Positions 23,997 through 31,953 of a stretch of 64,000 bases of DNA are shown here, in pieces. The stretch spans positions 62,001 through 126,000 of the forward strand of contig JANQPY010000054.1 in the NCBI GenBank assembly GCA_028285245.1, written 5' to 3'. Each line of letters opens with the position of its first letter. Position 1 is the first letter of the stretch. The stretch is from Gammaproteobacteria bacterium. Its GTDB lineage: Bacteria; Pseudomonadota; Gammaproteobacteria; Steroidobacterales; GCA-2729495. Position numbers and translations under genes: made by a program. The notes beneath the pieces are model-generated. The model did no database searches, was not told the origin of the DNA, and saw only the letters and a list, made by a program, of their open reading frames with translations.

Positions 23997-25369
23997 TCGA
24001 TACTTATCCCCAGGTAGTCGGAACCGCCAGACACATCACCAAATATGGATGCTGTTCGCCAGATACCCGAGCGGTGCAGAGCTGCCAGACCAACAAAGCA
24101 GTTACGGGTCAGATCCGACTCAAAAAAGTTGTCGATTGGAACGTCTAACTGCCACTCCAGATAGGTCTGCAGATTATTCGTGTTCTCGCTACGTACCTCT
24201 TGCTCAAGGCGCTCGAGCTGCGGTACCGATTCTGCGTAGCTGGCACCGAAACCGAATCCCCAGCGAAACGCCAGCCGATCTGACCAGGGGAAATAGCCCT
24301 TGCCCATCAGCATCATGTAGGCAGCATAGCTCCACACGTCATTATTCGTGGGCTCCTGATCAAAGTGCCGATTTACGGAGAAGCGGCCATACAGATCGGC
24401 ACGCCTGCCGGACTTAATTAGCCGGCCAACGGTCGCATTCACAAGCGTGGCATTGCCGTCATCGCTACTTGACCAGAAGCCCCCAAGCAGTCCGGGCACG
24501 ATGTTATCGTCAGCGCCATAGCCGTAAAACAACCGGTATGACCAAAGGCCGGGAGACTCGCCCGGTCCGTCAGCCCGGCGCCGCGCCGGGTCAAACCGGT
24601 AGGCAGCCCCGACAAACGCGGTCGCTTCCAAACGGTCTGCAACAATTGGACTGTCATCAATTTCCTCTGCATATAGCCCGAGGCCAAAGTTTGCGTAGCC
24701 CACTACCCGCGGTGAGAGGTCATAGGTAAGGTTGATACCAACGTCCGCATTGATGGCGGACCCTGTGTAGTACGCCGGCCGGTCTGCCGCGGCTTCCCCG
24801 CTGCTCACTCCGTAGTAGTAATTCGCCAGTTCACTGGACTGCCAACTCAGACTGACGAAAGGTGACAAAGTCCAGGGCCCGGCCGCCCAAGGGTGGCGAT
24901 AGGTGAGCTCAGCTTCCTGGCCGTTGTGGCGACCCGCGGTATCGGTGAGCAAGACCGCGCGCAACTCGCCTAAGGAACTGGTGTAAGACAGTGAAACCCC
25001 CGCATCGAGCGTTTGCTCTCGCTCGACCAGGCCGGACTGCACTTCTTCCGCCGTGAGCGTGAGACGCTCGAACCGATAGCGGGCGACCAGATCGATCTCC
25101 CAAGGCCCTGAATCCCAAGCGTGGACACCCCACTCGGTGCCGTTTGCGAACAGGCGGCGGCCGTCGTAAAGCAGCAGCGGCAACAAGTCCACAAACCCAT
25201 CGCTAAGATCGTAAATCGATGAGCCCGAACGCAGGCTGCCGCCAAGCGCCAGACTGCCGTCGCGACGCTCCGCGTCCGGTACCTGCAACACTTCCTGGGC
25301 GCCAACCGAAGTACAAACCAGGCTGACGGCGATCACCAGTGGCGCCGCGAGACCGCGCATGCGAGCCAT
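23984..25369 (-). CDS. MipA/OmpV-type outer-membrane protein with PagL-like C-terminal half
   Basis: The 461-residue protein has a signal peptide (cleavage near VGAQ) and appears to hold two barrel-like parts. Residues about 40-265 follow the MipA/OmpV pattern (YRFERLTLTAEEVQSGLVER, YYYGVSSGEAAADRPAY). Residues about 275-461 end with ALHRSGIWRTASIFG and GGSDYLGISIECLR, which resemble lipid A deacylase (PagL) families, with a possible H-x-S pair at His432/Ser434. MipA/OmpV proteins interact with murein enzymes. The fusion reading is my inference; a single longer barrel is possible. It shares an operon with the SYLF gene. Confidence 0.75.
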   Translation of the reverse strand: MARMRGLAAPLVIAVSLVCTSVGAQEVLQVPDAERRDGSLALGGSLRSGSSIYDLSDGFVDLLPLLLYDGRRLFANGTEWGVHAWDSGPWEIDLVARYRFERLTLTAEEVQSGLVEREQTLDAGVSLSYTSSLGELRAVLLTDTAGRHNGQEAELTYRHPWAAGPWTLSPFVSLSWQSSELANYYYGVSSGEAAADRPAYYTGSAINADVGINLTYDLSPRVVGYANFGLGLYAEEIDDSPIVADRLEATAFVGAAYRFDPARRRADGPGESPGLWSYRLFYGYGADDNIVPGLLGGFWSSSDDGNATLVNATVGRLIKSGRRADLYGRFSVNRHFDQEPTNNDVWSYAAYMMLMGKGYFPWSDRLAFRWGFGFGASYAESVPQLERLEQEVRSENTNNLQTYLEWQLDVPIDNFFESDLTRNCFVGLAALHRSGIWRTASIFGDVSGGSDYLGISIECLR

Positions 25370-25387
25370 GCCGCTAGCGCTTGAAGA

Positions 25388-26470
25388 TCAGGTCCGCGCG
25401 CCGCGCCCGGTGGGCACCTTGAAGCTCGACGGTTCCCAGGCGTAGTCGGGATTTTCCGGTGGCACATCCAGCGCATAGGCTTTCCAGGTTTCTACCCGGG
25501 AATTATCGAGTTCCCAGTGATCCGGCAGTGTCAGGAATTCCGGGGCATGTTTCTCGATATAGGCCAGCACCTTGGGGGGAACATCATCAAAGCCACCCAA
25601 ACCCTTGTGGCTGAACATACGTCCAAACAGGCTGCCGTTCGCGTACGGAGTGCCACCCATTTCCATGAACGGCCAGAACTGGGATATGCGCGAGAAGCCG
25701 GCGTTGAAACGCACAGAGGGTAAGTCACGATCCTCCAGCGCCTGTCTTGAAACCACGAAGGTGAAGTGCTCTGACGGTGTAATACGGGGGCCAGTCGAAG
25801 ACCTTGGCCAACCTTCCGGCGTTACCGGGTTGGTGTACTCGTGGGTGTAGTCCCACGACAACATAAGGTCGTCGCCATACTGTTCAAACGGCAGCAGGAA
25901 CGGATAGCGGCCGTTCTTGTCTGGCAACACGGTGCCCTCATTCATCAGCGTGGGGGAATCCCCCTCGGCACCAAAAAAGAATTGGGGGATCTCCTGGCCA
26001 ATCTTGCCAACGAGCACGTCGTTGTAGAAGTGAAAAACCTCAACCTCACGTTCGATAAACGGGTTGTACCAGGTCTCGAGCACCTCGCCCGTTTCCAGAT
26101 CTGTGAAGTAGCCGGTTTCGCGAGACTTGATCCAAAGATTGTTGTCGTCATCCCACTTGCAAAGCAGCACGCCCGTGCCGGTATAGCCGAACACCGGCAC
26201 CATGCGCCGATCGCCAATACGGGCATACATCAGGCCGTGAAAGCCGCCAATGACCGGCTTGTCGAACGACGCCCAAATCTTGCCGAACGCGTAGAGATTG
26301 TCGATAGGGTCGGAAAAATCCAGCCCGCCCGACGCGTGACCACCTGCCAGCAGCGGCCCGCCCGCCAACGCACCTCCAGCACCCGCCCCCAGCATCAGGC
26401 CGTGTTTGATGGCATCCCGTCGGGACAGCTTGCCCGCGGCGCCTAAGTTGGCAACTAAACTTGAGAACAT
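25388..26470 (-). CDS. DUF1838 family protein with Tat-like signal
   Basis: The 360-residue protein begins with a probable twin-arginine signal (LSRRDAIKHG at 15-24, then a small-residue hydrophobic run), so it is likely exported folded. The body is acidic and tryptophan-rich, with WYNPFIEREVEVFHFYNDVL and the FSRISQFWPFMEMG segment typical of DUF1838. A very strong ribosome binding site (AGGAGGGG) precedes ATG 26470. The biochemical role of the family is unknown to me. It lies 18 bases upstream of the barrel gene on the same strand, so it is probably the first gene of this three-gene operon. Confidence 0.85.
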   Translation of the reverse strand: MFSSLVANLGAAGKLSRRDAIKHGLMLGAGAGGALAGGPLLAGGHASGGLDFSDPIDNLYAFGKIWASFDKPVIGGFHGLMYARIGDRRMVPVFGYTGTGVLLCKWDDDNNLWIKSRETGYFTDLETGEVLETWYNPFIEREVEVFHFYNDVLVGKIGQEIPQFFFGAEGDSPTLMNEGTVLPDKNGRYPFLLPFEQYGDDLMLSWDYTHEYTNPVTPEGWPRSSTGPRITPSEHFTFVVSRQALEDRDLPSVRFNAGFSRISQFWPFMEMGGTPYANGSLFGRMFSHKGLGGFDDVPPKVLAYIEKHAPEFLTLPDHWELDNSRVETWKAYALDVPPENPDYAWEPSSFKVPTGRGART

Positions 26471-26521
26471 TTACCCCTCCTACCTCTGAATGAACCCCTA
26501 CACACGCAACGAACCTGACCG

Positions 26522-26959
26522 CTAGGGCACAACCTCGAGCAGCTCGACTTCGAAGGTTAAGGTGGCTCCAGGGGGAATCACACCGCCGGCACCGCGGCTG
26601 CCGTACGCAATGTCAGCAGGACACGTGAGCTTGGCCTTTCCACCTGTCCTTAACATGGGAATGCCTTCCTGCCAGCAGCGAATCACCCGGCCCAGTGAGA
26701 TCACCAGCGGCTGACCGCGATCAACGGAACTATCGAACACGGTGCCATCGGGCAGAGTGCCATGATAGTGGGCCCGAACCGTATCGTTGACGGTCGGGCT
26801 CTCACCGGTCCCGGCAACGAGTTCCCGGAACACCAGACCGCTCCCGGTCGTTACCGCACCTTCCTCAGCAGCCATTGCAGCCAGGTAGTCATCAGCAACA
26901 CTGGTATTCGCTGCCAATGTTGCTAAGCCGATAACTAGCGGTAAGAAAAGTTTGTGCAT
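26522..26959 (-). CDS. FKBP-type peptidyl-prolyl cis-trans isomerase
   Basis: The 145-residue protein has a signal peptide (about 1-22) and a single FKBP domain (about 55-145) with the conserved VRAHYHGTLPDGTVFDSS, EGIPMLRTGGKAKL and IPPGATLTFEVELLEV segments, so it acts as a periplasmic prolyl isomerase. It lacks the N-terminal dimerisation domain of the FkpA/Mip branch. ATG 26959 was chosen for the AAGGAG site 7 bases upstream. Cysteines 95 and 113 in the domain are not typical and could form a disulfide in the periplasm. Confidence 0.92.
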   Translation of the reverse strand: MHKLFLPLVIGLATLAANTSVADDYLAAMAAEEGAVTTGSGLVFRELVAGTGESPTVNDTVRAHYHGTLPDGTVFDSSVDRGQPLVISLGRVIRCWQEGIPMLRTGGKAKLTCPADIAYGSRGAGGVIPPGATLTFEVELLEVVP

Positions 26960-27013
26960 CACACGCTCCTTGTAGTCATTTGCACTGCGCAATCATCCGC
27001 GCCCACTACCACC

Positions 27014-27385
27014 CTATTCAGGCGATATATCCTCGTAAAACTCATGGGTATGCGCGGGCAACAGATGCGGGTAAAGAGACTTATTGCGATTCGCATCGAG
27101 GCCACGCGAAAACCGCACCCGATCTTCCGCGTCGTCCCACTCCTCGACAATAACGAACTGGACACCTTCCGGCCCATGCTGCTCACGCTTGCTGGCATCG
27201 GCAAGCTGCTCCTCAGTCAGATAGCCCTTAACTATCTCCAGCATAGTGCCAGGCTTGGCGCGGAGTAGCCGCCGGCTCCGGAAACCCTTGGCTGCACGCA
27301 ATTCCGGCTCCATAGCCTGATAAAAAGCTGAGACCTCCTGCTCAGAACCAGGCTTGGCAAACATTGTTGCCACGTAGGTGACCAT
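27014..27385 (-). CDS. ABM (antibiotic biosynthesis monooxygenase-like) domain protein
   Basis: The 123-residue cytosolic protein has the ferredoxin-like ABM pattern: MVTYVATMFAKPGSEQEVSAF at the start, GFRSRRLLRAKPGTMLEIV in the middle and EEWDDAEDRVRF as the strand-helix repeat. Such small proteins are heme- or quinone-linked oxygenases or simply ligand binders; the function here is not evident. AAAGGAG sits 6 bases before ATG. It is divergent from the sigma-28-driven HDOD gene and is followed after 54 bases by the FKBP gene on the same strand. Confidence 0.8.
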   Translation of the reverse strand: MVTYVATMFAKPGSEQEVSAFYQAMEPELRAAKGFRSRRLLRAKPGTMLEIVKGYLTEEQLADASKREQHGPEGVQFVIVEEWDDAEDRVRFSRGLDANRNKSLYPHLLPAHTHEFYEDISPE

Positions 27386-27483
27386 GTCTCGCTCCTTTAC
27401 TCCATTCGGCGAGCCGCCCAGCGCGGCCGTGTTGGGCTGCCACCCTACCCTGCGGCGCCAGCCACGCCAAGTGGACCCGCCGC

Positions 27484-27510
27484 TAAAGTCGGCGGCTTTG
27501 GCGCCGATAT
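27484..27510 (+). promoter_or_regulatory. Sigma-28 (FliA) promoter for the HDOD gene
   Basis: TAAAGTCG, an 11-base spacer and GCCGATAT match the sigma-28 consensus TAAAGTTT-N11-GCCGATAA at nearly all positions. It lies 65 bases before the HDOD start and places that gene in the late flagellar class. Confidence 0.82.
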
Positions 27511-27575
27511 AACGGGAGCCAAGCGCCGCTTTGGCCGGACACTGTCTGTACTAGGAAAAAATCGCAGGTAAAACA

Positions 27576-28442
27576 ATGTCTACAGCAGAAGAACTCAACT
27601 CAGCCGCCTTCCGTTTCGTGCAAGGGCTAGCTGCCGACCTCAACAAGGAAGACCTCGACCTGCCCGGTTTTCCGGATACGGTCGTCATGCTTCACCAGGA
27701 TCTCAGCGACGAGAGCAAGGCGGTCTCAGACATTGTGGAACGCATCAAGACTGAGCCGGCCCTGTCAGCGCGACTGATTCAGATCGCCAACTCGGCGGCG
27801 TTCAACACCAGCGGCCGCGAGGTCAGCGAACCGCGCGCAGCGATCACGCAGCTAGGCTTCAATGTGGTCCGCAGTACGGCAACGACCTACGCCATGCGCC
27901 AGATGGAACAGCAGGAGTGGCTTGAGCCGCTGCGTCCAGAGTTGGCGAAGATCTGGCGGCGCTCCAACGGCGTGGCGGCTACCTGCCATGTGCTGGGCGC
28001 AAGCATCTCCGGCCTGCGCCCGGATGAAGCCATGGCCACCGGTCTGTTTCATCAACTTGGCAATCTTTACCTCCTGACCAAGGCCCATCAGGAGGGCCTG
28101 TCAGTAGCCGAAAATGATGGGTGGGAAGAGATCACCGCCCAGTGGCACCCCACTATTGCCCGAGCCTTCATGGAGAGCTGGGGCATGCCAGCGCACTTGG
28201 GTGAGGCGGTGGAAAATCAGGATTGCGCAGCCGGAGACGACACCGCTGACCACACATTGCTGAGTCGGCTGCTATCGGCGGCCAAACTCCTTGACAGTTT
28301 GCAGGAGACTGCGTCGGACGCGGCCGCAACGATCGAGGAGAAGCTGTCTGCCGTAAAACTCTCTGGAAACGGCTTCATGGATCTCGTGCAGCAGAAGCAG
28401 GATCAAATCGCGGCGGTTCGGCAGGCCATATCCAGCGCCTGA
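27576..28442 (+). CDS. HDOD domain signalling protein, sigma-28 controlled
   Basis: The 288-residue cytosolic protein is almost entirely an HDOD domain (about 20-220), seen in LPGFPDTVVMLHQDLSDESKAV, IVERIKTEPALSARLIQIANSAAFN and the AAITQLGFNVVRS segment; HDOD domains resemble HD phosphohydrolases but usually lack the metal-binding residues and act as signalling modules. No extra output domain (GGDEF, EAL, kinase) is attached. A sigma-28 promoter precedes it and the flagellar cluster follows, so it probably serves motility or chemotaxis, but its partner is unknown. It converges with flgN. Confidence 0.88.
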   Translation: MSTAEELNSAAFRFVQGLAADLNKEDLDLPGFPDTVVMLHQDLSDESKAVSDIVERIKTEPALSARLIQIANSAAFNTSGREVSEPRAAITQLGFNVVRSTATTYAMRQMEQQEWLEPLRPELAKIWRRSNGVAATCHVLGASISGLRPDEAMATGLFHQLGNLYLLTKAHQEGLSVAENDGWEEITAQWHPTIARAFMESWGMPAHLGEAVENQDCAAGDDTADHTLLSRLLSAAKLLDSLQETASDAAATIEEKLSAVKLSGNGFMDLVQQKQDQIAAVRQAISSA

Positions 28443-28486
28443 TCGCTAGTCGACACGGGGTGTGCCGGTACTGTGGACGCTCCAGT

Positions 28487-28503
28487 GGCCGCAGGCTGCG
28501 GCC
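28487..28503. terminator. GC-rich stem-loop between convergent HDOD and flgN genes
   Basis: GGCCGCA and TGCGGCC form a perfect 7-base stem with a 3-base loop in the 76-base gap between the two stops. There is no T-run on either side, so it is a weak terminator candidate. Confidence 0.35.
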
Positions 28504-28518
28504 TAAGACATGCGCCAG

Positions 28519-28971
28519 TCAGGCTGAGGCAATGGGCGGACGCCTGCCGGCTCTTGCCGCTGGCTCGCCGCCGGGCCCGTAGTCTGACTCGCCGGACTCA
28601 CCGCGCAGGAGCTGCAGCGTTGAGGCCACGCGGCGCTGCTGGCGCCTGATCATGCGGCCATTGGCCTCATTTTGTTCGCGGCTTTGCCGGGTCAGATCCA
28701 ACACGCGCTCCCACCGGCTGGCAACTTCTGGCACGGTTGCCAGCTGTTCCATCGAGTGCAAATCTGGCGCCAATTCCCGGCGCCGCTGCTCCAGGTGATC
28801 CACGGCTGCCAGCCCGTCGGTTTTCCTGCGCGTGGCCAGCTCAAGCGCCACGGTATCGCGGCTCATCAGCGCTTCGCGCTCCTGGTCCAGTGTTTCCATG
28901 ACCTCATCCAGCGCCCGAACCTCCTGGTCCAGGAGCCGCCGCATCTCGTCACTGTGTTCGTGGTCCGACAT
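28519..28971 (-). CDS. flgN: Flagellar export chaperone FlgN
   Basis: FlgN is the cytosolic chaperone that escorts hook-filament junction proteins FlgK and FlgL to the export gate. The 150-residue protein is acidic at the N-terminus and largely helical, with LLDQEVRALDEVMETLDQER at the start and the FlgN-like NGRMIRRQQRR near residue 110; the last 30 residues are Gly/Ala/Arg-rich and likely disordered. Its ATG overlaps the flgM stop by one base (TAATG), the usual flgM-flgN coupling. Identification rests on context plus helix pattern, since FlgN sequences diverge strongly. Confidence 0.88.
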   Translation of the reverse strand: MSDHEHSDEMRRLLDQEVRALDEVMETLDQEREALMSRDTVALELATRRKTDGLAAVDHLEQRRRELAPDLHSMEQLATVPEVASRWERVLDLTRQSREQNEANGRMIRRQQRRVASTLQLLRGESGESDYGPGGEPAARAGRRPPIASA

Positions 28972-29294
28972 TAACTAAGCAGGCTCTGATCGAGCTGGGT
29001 CAGGCGCTGCGCGACCCGCTCAGCATCGACCTCGTAGGTGCCGGCGCTAAGCCGCTCGCGAACCGCATCCACCCGTTCCTGGTTTACCTCGGGCACGGAC
29101 TTCAGGTCAGCTTCGATACGCTTCAGATTAGTCGCAGTCACGGACAAATCCACCGCATCCGCAGACTGAGCCACCGGCGGCTGCGACGGCGTCTTGCTGG
29201 CCGCGTTGGTCGAATCGCCTTTATCCACCGCGCGGTTGCGTCCCGCGTTTATGTCAAGGCCGGATCCACCGAAACCGTTGATTCTGTCTGCCAT
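28971..29294 (-). CDS. flgM: Anti-sigma-28 factor FlgM
   Basis: FlgM binds FliA (sigma-28) and blocks late genes until it is exported through the finished hook-basal body. The 107-residue protein is disordered in its N-terminal half and has the sigma-binding C-terminal helices (LKSVPEVNQERVDAVRERLS then YEVDAERVAQRLTQLD). It has its own sigma-28 promoter, giving the classic feedback loop, and is the middle gene of flgA-flgM-flgN. Confidence 0.95.
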   Translation of the reverse strand: MADRINGFGGSGLDINAGRNRAVDKGDSTNAASKTPSQPPVAQSADAVDLSVTATNLKRIEADLKSVPEVNQERVDAVRERLSAGTYEVDAERVAQRLTQLDQSLLS

Positions 29295-29334
29295 TACTGC
29301 TCTCTCCCGCGCACAGGTATAGCCTGTCGTCCCG

Positions 29335-29361
29335 TTATCGGCACCCCGGCAAGGAACTTTA
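29335..29361 (-). promoter_or_regulatory. Sigma-28 promoter for flgM-flgN
   Basis: On the minus strand TAAAGTTC, exactly 11 bases, then GCCGATAA: a near-perfect sigma-28 promoter ending 41 bases upstream of the flgM start and placed between flgA and flgM. Confidence 0.9.
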
Positions 29362-29382
29362 GGCCTGAAAACGGATTATTGT

Positions 29383-30105
29383 TCACTGCAGCAGCACCTC
29401 GACCGATTGCGCCGAGCGCACAATGGCCTGAATCAGGCGCCCCGAGTTGAGATTCTCGACCTTTATAACCTCACCCCGGGTACCGTCCGCCTGGGCAATG
29501 CCAGCCATACGCACTGACACGCCGCCGCTTTGCGCTGTCAGGGTGACGCGTTGGCCCCGCTTAACGAGCGCGGGAATCTCAAGGTTGCCGGGCGTGAGTG
29601 CCTCACCGGCATCAACACCGCGCCGCAAGCGATTGCCAATCGCCTGGTCGGATGCGGTCAGATAACCGTAATCCAGCACGCCAACGTCCCGTTGCGCCAA
29701 GGAAATGTCACCGGCCGTCAACAAACTGTCGCGGGCCAGACTGCGCTCCGCCACCACCACCGTCCGGAACAGCGCGAGCCGCACGGGCACATGAATCTTC
29801 CATGGCGACGCGCCGACGCAACGAACCTGAGCGGTTACGCGGGCTGATTGCTTGCGACTGTAAGGCACATCGGCGACCAGGGGTTGCTCGCAGCGCTTGA
29901 GCCGCACGCGCGGATCCAAAGGCTGCGCAACGGTTTCCACCCGATCCGCTCCGTTGGAGGTCTGCAGTCTGACGGCTTCAGCAGCCGCGGCAAGAATGCT
30001 CTCGTGCGACTGCCATTGGGCCTCAGCCTGGGCCGCGTCCGTCAACAGCACGCTGGCTACAACGGCGCCGATCAGCCAGCAATACATCTCGCGTAACTCG
30101 TTCAT
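29383..30105 (-). CDS. flgA: Flagellar P-ring chaperone FlgA
   Basis: FlgA is a periplasmic chaperone needed to assemble the P ring from FlgI. From ATG 30105 the protein has 240 residues with a signal peptide (cleavage near AQAEAQ) and the SAF-type C-terminal domain: VVVAERSLARDSLLTAGDIS, VGVLDYGYLTASDQAIGNRLRRGV and GEVIKVENLNSGRLIQAIV are typical. The start is uncertain: ATGs at 30129 and 30087 are in frame, none has a good ribosome binding site, and the candidate sigma-54 promoter at 30118-30133 would exclude 30129. It is the first gene of flgAMN and divergent from flgB. Confidence 0.93.
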   Translation of the reverse strand: MNELREMYCWLIGAVVASVLLTDAAQAEAQWQSHESILAAAAEAVRLQTSNGADRVETVAQPLDPRVRLKRCEQPLVADVPYSRKQSARVTAQVRCVGASPWKIHVPVRLALFRTVVVAERSLARDSLLTAGDISLAQRDVGVLDYGYLTASDQAIGNRLRRGVDAGEALTPGNLEIPALVKRGQRVTLTAQSGGVSVRMAGIAQADGTRGEVIKVENLNSGRLIQAIVRSAQSVEVLLQ

Positions 30106-30117
30106 GGCCGTATATGA

Positions 30118-30133
30118 AGCAAGACCCATGCCA
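30118..30133 (-). promoter_or_regulatory. Candidate sigma-54 promoter for flgA
   Basis: Read leftward, TGGCAT-N5-TTGCT has the invariant GG and GC of the -24/-12 elements at correct spacing and differs from the five plus-strand promoters mainly in the last base of the -24 box. It implies transcription starting near 30107. Confidence 0.55.
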
Positions 30134-30180
30134 ACCGGGCCCGTCCCGGGCAGCCGAGCAGGCCGGCATATTTAATGTGC

Positions 30181-30217
30181 AAAAGAAAAAACACGCCGGG
30201 CTGTGCCCGCTGGCGTG
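30181..30217 (-). terminator. Rho-independent terminator in the flgA-flgB divergent region (minus strand)
   Basis: On the minus strand a CACGCC...GGCGTG stem with an inner GGGC/GCCC stem is followed by T6-C-T4. No gene lies upstream on that strand, so it would stop leftward transcripts before flgA. Confidence 0.65.
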
Positions 30218-30220
30218 GAG

Positions 30221-30271
30221 CGGCAAGGCTGGACCGGCAACGCTTCGCCTGTGCGGCAAATGTTTGCCGCA
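30221..30271. promoter_or_regulatory. Cluster of CGGCAA half-sites with a 20-base palindrome, putative enhancer
   Basis: CGGCAA occurs at 30221, 30235 and 30254 and as TTGCCG at 30264. The last two form the perfect palindrome TGCGGCAAATGTTTGCCGCA (30252-30271). It lies roughly midway between the sigma-54 sites of flgA and flgB, the place expected for enhancer-binding protein such as FleR. The CGGCAA core also resembles the ftr half-site of Caulobacter FlbD. Confidence 0.6.
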
Positions 30272-30334
30272 TAGTCCGCGCGACGGGCGAATTCGGAGTT
30301 TAACGACCGCGGTCTGGCGCGCCGGCATCTTGTT

Positions 30335-30350
30335 TGGCACGCGTCTTGCA
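30335..30350 (+). promoter_or_regulatory. Sigma-54 promoter for the flgB operon
   Basis: TGGCAC-N5-TTGCA is a consensus -24/-12 promoter ending 32 bases before flgB. Confidence 0.9.
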
Positions 30351-30382
30351 GTGACTAACGCAAACATCGCTGGACCGATTCC

Positions 30383-30778
30383 ATGCCTCTTGACCTGAAC
30401 AGCCAGTTTGCACTCCACGGCCGCGCCCTGAGCGTCGCGAGTCAGCGGCTCAATTTGCTGGCGGACAACCTCGCCAATGCAGATACGCCGCATTACAAAG
30501 CGCGCGATATTGATTTTAAAGCCGCGATGGCCTCAGCAACCAAAGATCAGGTCAGGCTGAAGACAACGGCCGCCGGGCACATGGCCGACGATGGCCCGGG
30601 CAGCCCGGCCAAGGTCATGTATCGCATTCCGGATCAGCCGTCGCAGGACGGCAATACGGTGAACAGCCAGAAAGAAAGCGCGGCAGTAGCAGAAACGGCT
30701 GTGCGCTATCAGACGGCGCTGACATTCCTCAATAGCCGCATTCGTGGATTGCGGCTCGCGATCACGGGAAGCCGCTAA
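30383..30778 (+). CDS. flgB: Flagellar proximal rod protein FlgB
   Basis: FlgB is a proximal rod subunit built onto the MS ring and export gate. The 131-residue protein has the rod-family N-terminal motif LLADNLANADTPHYKARDIDF and the C-terminal helix ending RLAITGSR. It is the first gene of the flgB-L operon, downstream of a sigma-54 promoter; flgC starts 2 bases after its stop, so the two are tightly coupled. Confidence 0.96.
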   Translation: MPLDLNSQFALHGRALSVASQRLNLLADNLANADTPHYKARDIDFKAAMASATKDQVRLKTTAAGHMADDGPGSPAKVMYRIPDQPSQDGNTVNSQKESAAVAETAVRYQTALTFLNSRIRGLRLAITGSR

Positions 30779-30780
30779 TC

Positions 30781-31194
30781 ATGGGTCTCTTCAAAGTTTT
30801 TGACATCGCCGGCTCGGCCATGGGCGCTCAGTCCGTCCGGCTGAATACAACTGCGAGTAACATCGCAAATGCCAACAGCATCGCCGGAAGTCCCGATGAG
30901 GCCTACCGCGCGCGGCAGCCGCTATTTCAAACCGTGCTCGACGAACAAAGCGGTAATGGCGCGAGCGCCGGCGTACGCATTGCAGGCGTAGTTGAGAGCC
31001 AGGCAGATCCGGCCAAGATTCATCAGCCGGGCCACCCGCAAGCAGACGCCGACGGCTATATCTACATGTCTAACGTCAACGCAGTTGACGAGATGGTCAA
31101 CATGATTTCGGCGTCACGCTCCTATCAAAACAGCGTGGAAGTCCTGAACACATCGAAAGAACTACTGCTGCGCACGCTGACGCTGGGTCAGTAA
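30781..31194 (+). CDS. flgC: Flagellar proximal rod protein FlgC
   Basis: FlgC is a rod subunit that follows FlgB in the axial structure. The 137-residue protein shows the conserved N-terminal LNTTASNIANANSIAGS and the C-terminal DEMVNMISASRSYQNSVEVL and TSKELLLRTLTLGQ. Length and order are standard. Confidence 0.97.
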   Translation: MGLFKVFDIAGSAMGAQSVRLNTTASNIANANSIAGSPDEAYRARQPLFQTVLDEQSGNGASAGVRIAGVVESQADPAKIHQPGHPQADADGYIYMSNVNAVDEMVNMISASRSYQNSVEVLNTSKELLLRTLTLGQ

Positions 31195-31216
31195 TTGCGC
31201 CAGGAGAGAAACTCAC

Positions 31217-31888
31217 ATGATTAACATTCCCGGAAGCGGTCTCGAACTGGAGAGCCTGCGCGTACCCCAACCCACTCAGGAGCAAAGCACTGAGCTGGGG
31301 CAGGAAGATTTTCTTGCCCTCATGGTAGAGCAGTTCAGTAACCAGGATCCGTTCCAGCCACTGGAGAACGGTGAATTCATTAGCCAGATGGCGCAGTTCA
31401 GCCAGGTTTCGGGCATAGCTGAGATGAGCGAGTCCTTGCAGCAGCTGTCCGACTCACTGGCCGCCAATCAAGCTCTGCAGGCCGCCACGATTGTAGGCCG
31501 GTCCGTGCTGGCGGAAGGAGAACTGGCAACGCTTGGGGAAGACGCCAGCCTGAGGGGTGGCATTGATGTTCCGTTCGCAACCAACAATGCGTCAGTCCGC
31601 ATCTACGACCGGACCGGCGCGCAGGTGCAGCAGATCTCGCTCGGGTCGCGCGGACCCGGCATCAGCAATTTTGAATGGGATGGCACGCTGCCGAATGGCG
31701 AGCTGGCCGAACCGGGCACTTACCGTATAGCCGCTGTGATCCAGAACGGCAGTGACGAAGAAGCTGTCGGCACGCTGGTAGCAACCCCGGTTGAAAGCGT
31801 CGCGCTGACCGGCGGTGGCCGCAGCGCGCAAATTACCACTGCGGGAGGCCAGGAGCTAAGCCTCTCGCAGATCAAGGCGATCATGTAA
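31217..31888 (+). CDS. flgD: Hook assembly scaffold FlgD
   Basis: FlgD caps the growing hook and is discarded when the hook is complete. The 223-residue protein has the N-terminal export and capping segment QEDFLALMVEQFSNQDPF and PLENGEFISQMAQFS, followed by an FlgD Ig-like/tudor region with FEWDGTLPNGELAEPGTY. A GGAGAG site lies before ATG. Confidence 0.97.
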   Translation: MINIPGSGLELESLRVPQPTQEQSTELGQEDFLALMVEQFSNQDPFQPLENGEFISQMAQFSQVSGIAEMSESLQQLSDSLAANQALQAATIVGRSVLAEGELATLGEDASLRGGIDVPFATNNASVRIYDRTGAQVQQISLGSRGPGISNFEWDGTLPNGELAEPGTYRIAAVIQNGSDEEAVGTLVATPVESVALTGGGRSAQITTAGGQELSLSQIKAIM

Positions 31889-31953
31889 AGCGATCGTTTC
31901 CGACGCTAACAGAATTAGAGAACGAGCAAAGGGATTTCTCGAGGAGCAAAGCA

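Noticed and set aside
30181..30300. Structured leader between flgA and flgB considered as a c-di-GMP (GEMM) riboswitch
   Set aside because: The conserved GEMM core and tetraloop receptor could not be found on either strand; the hairpins are better explained as a terminator and a protein-binding palindrome.
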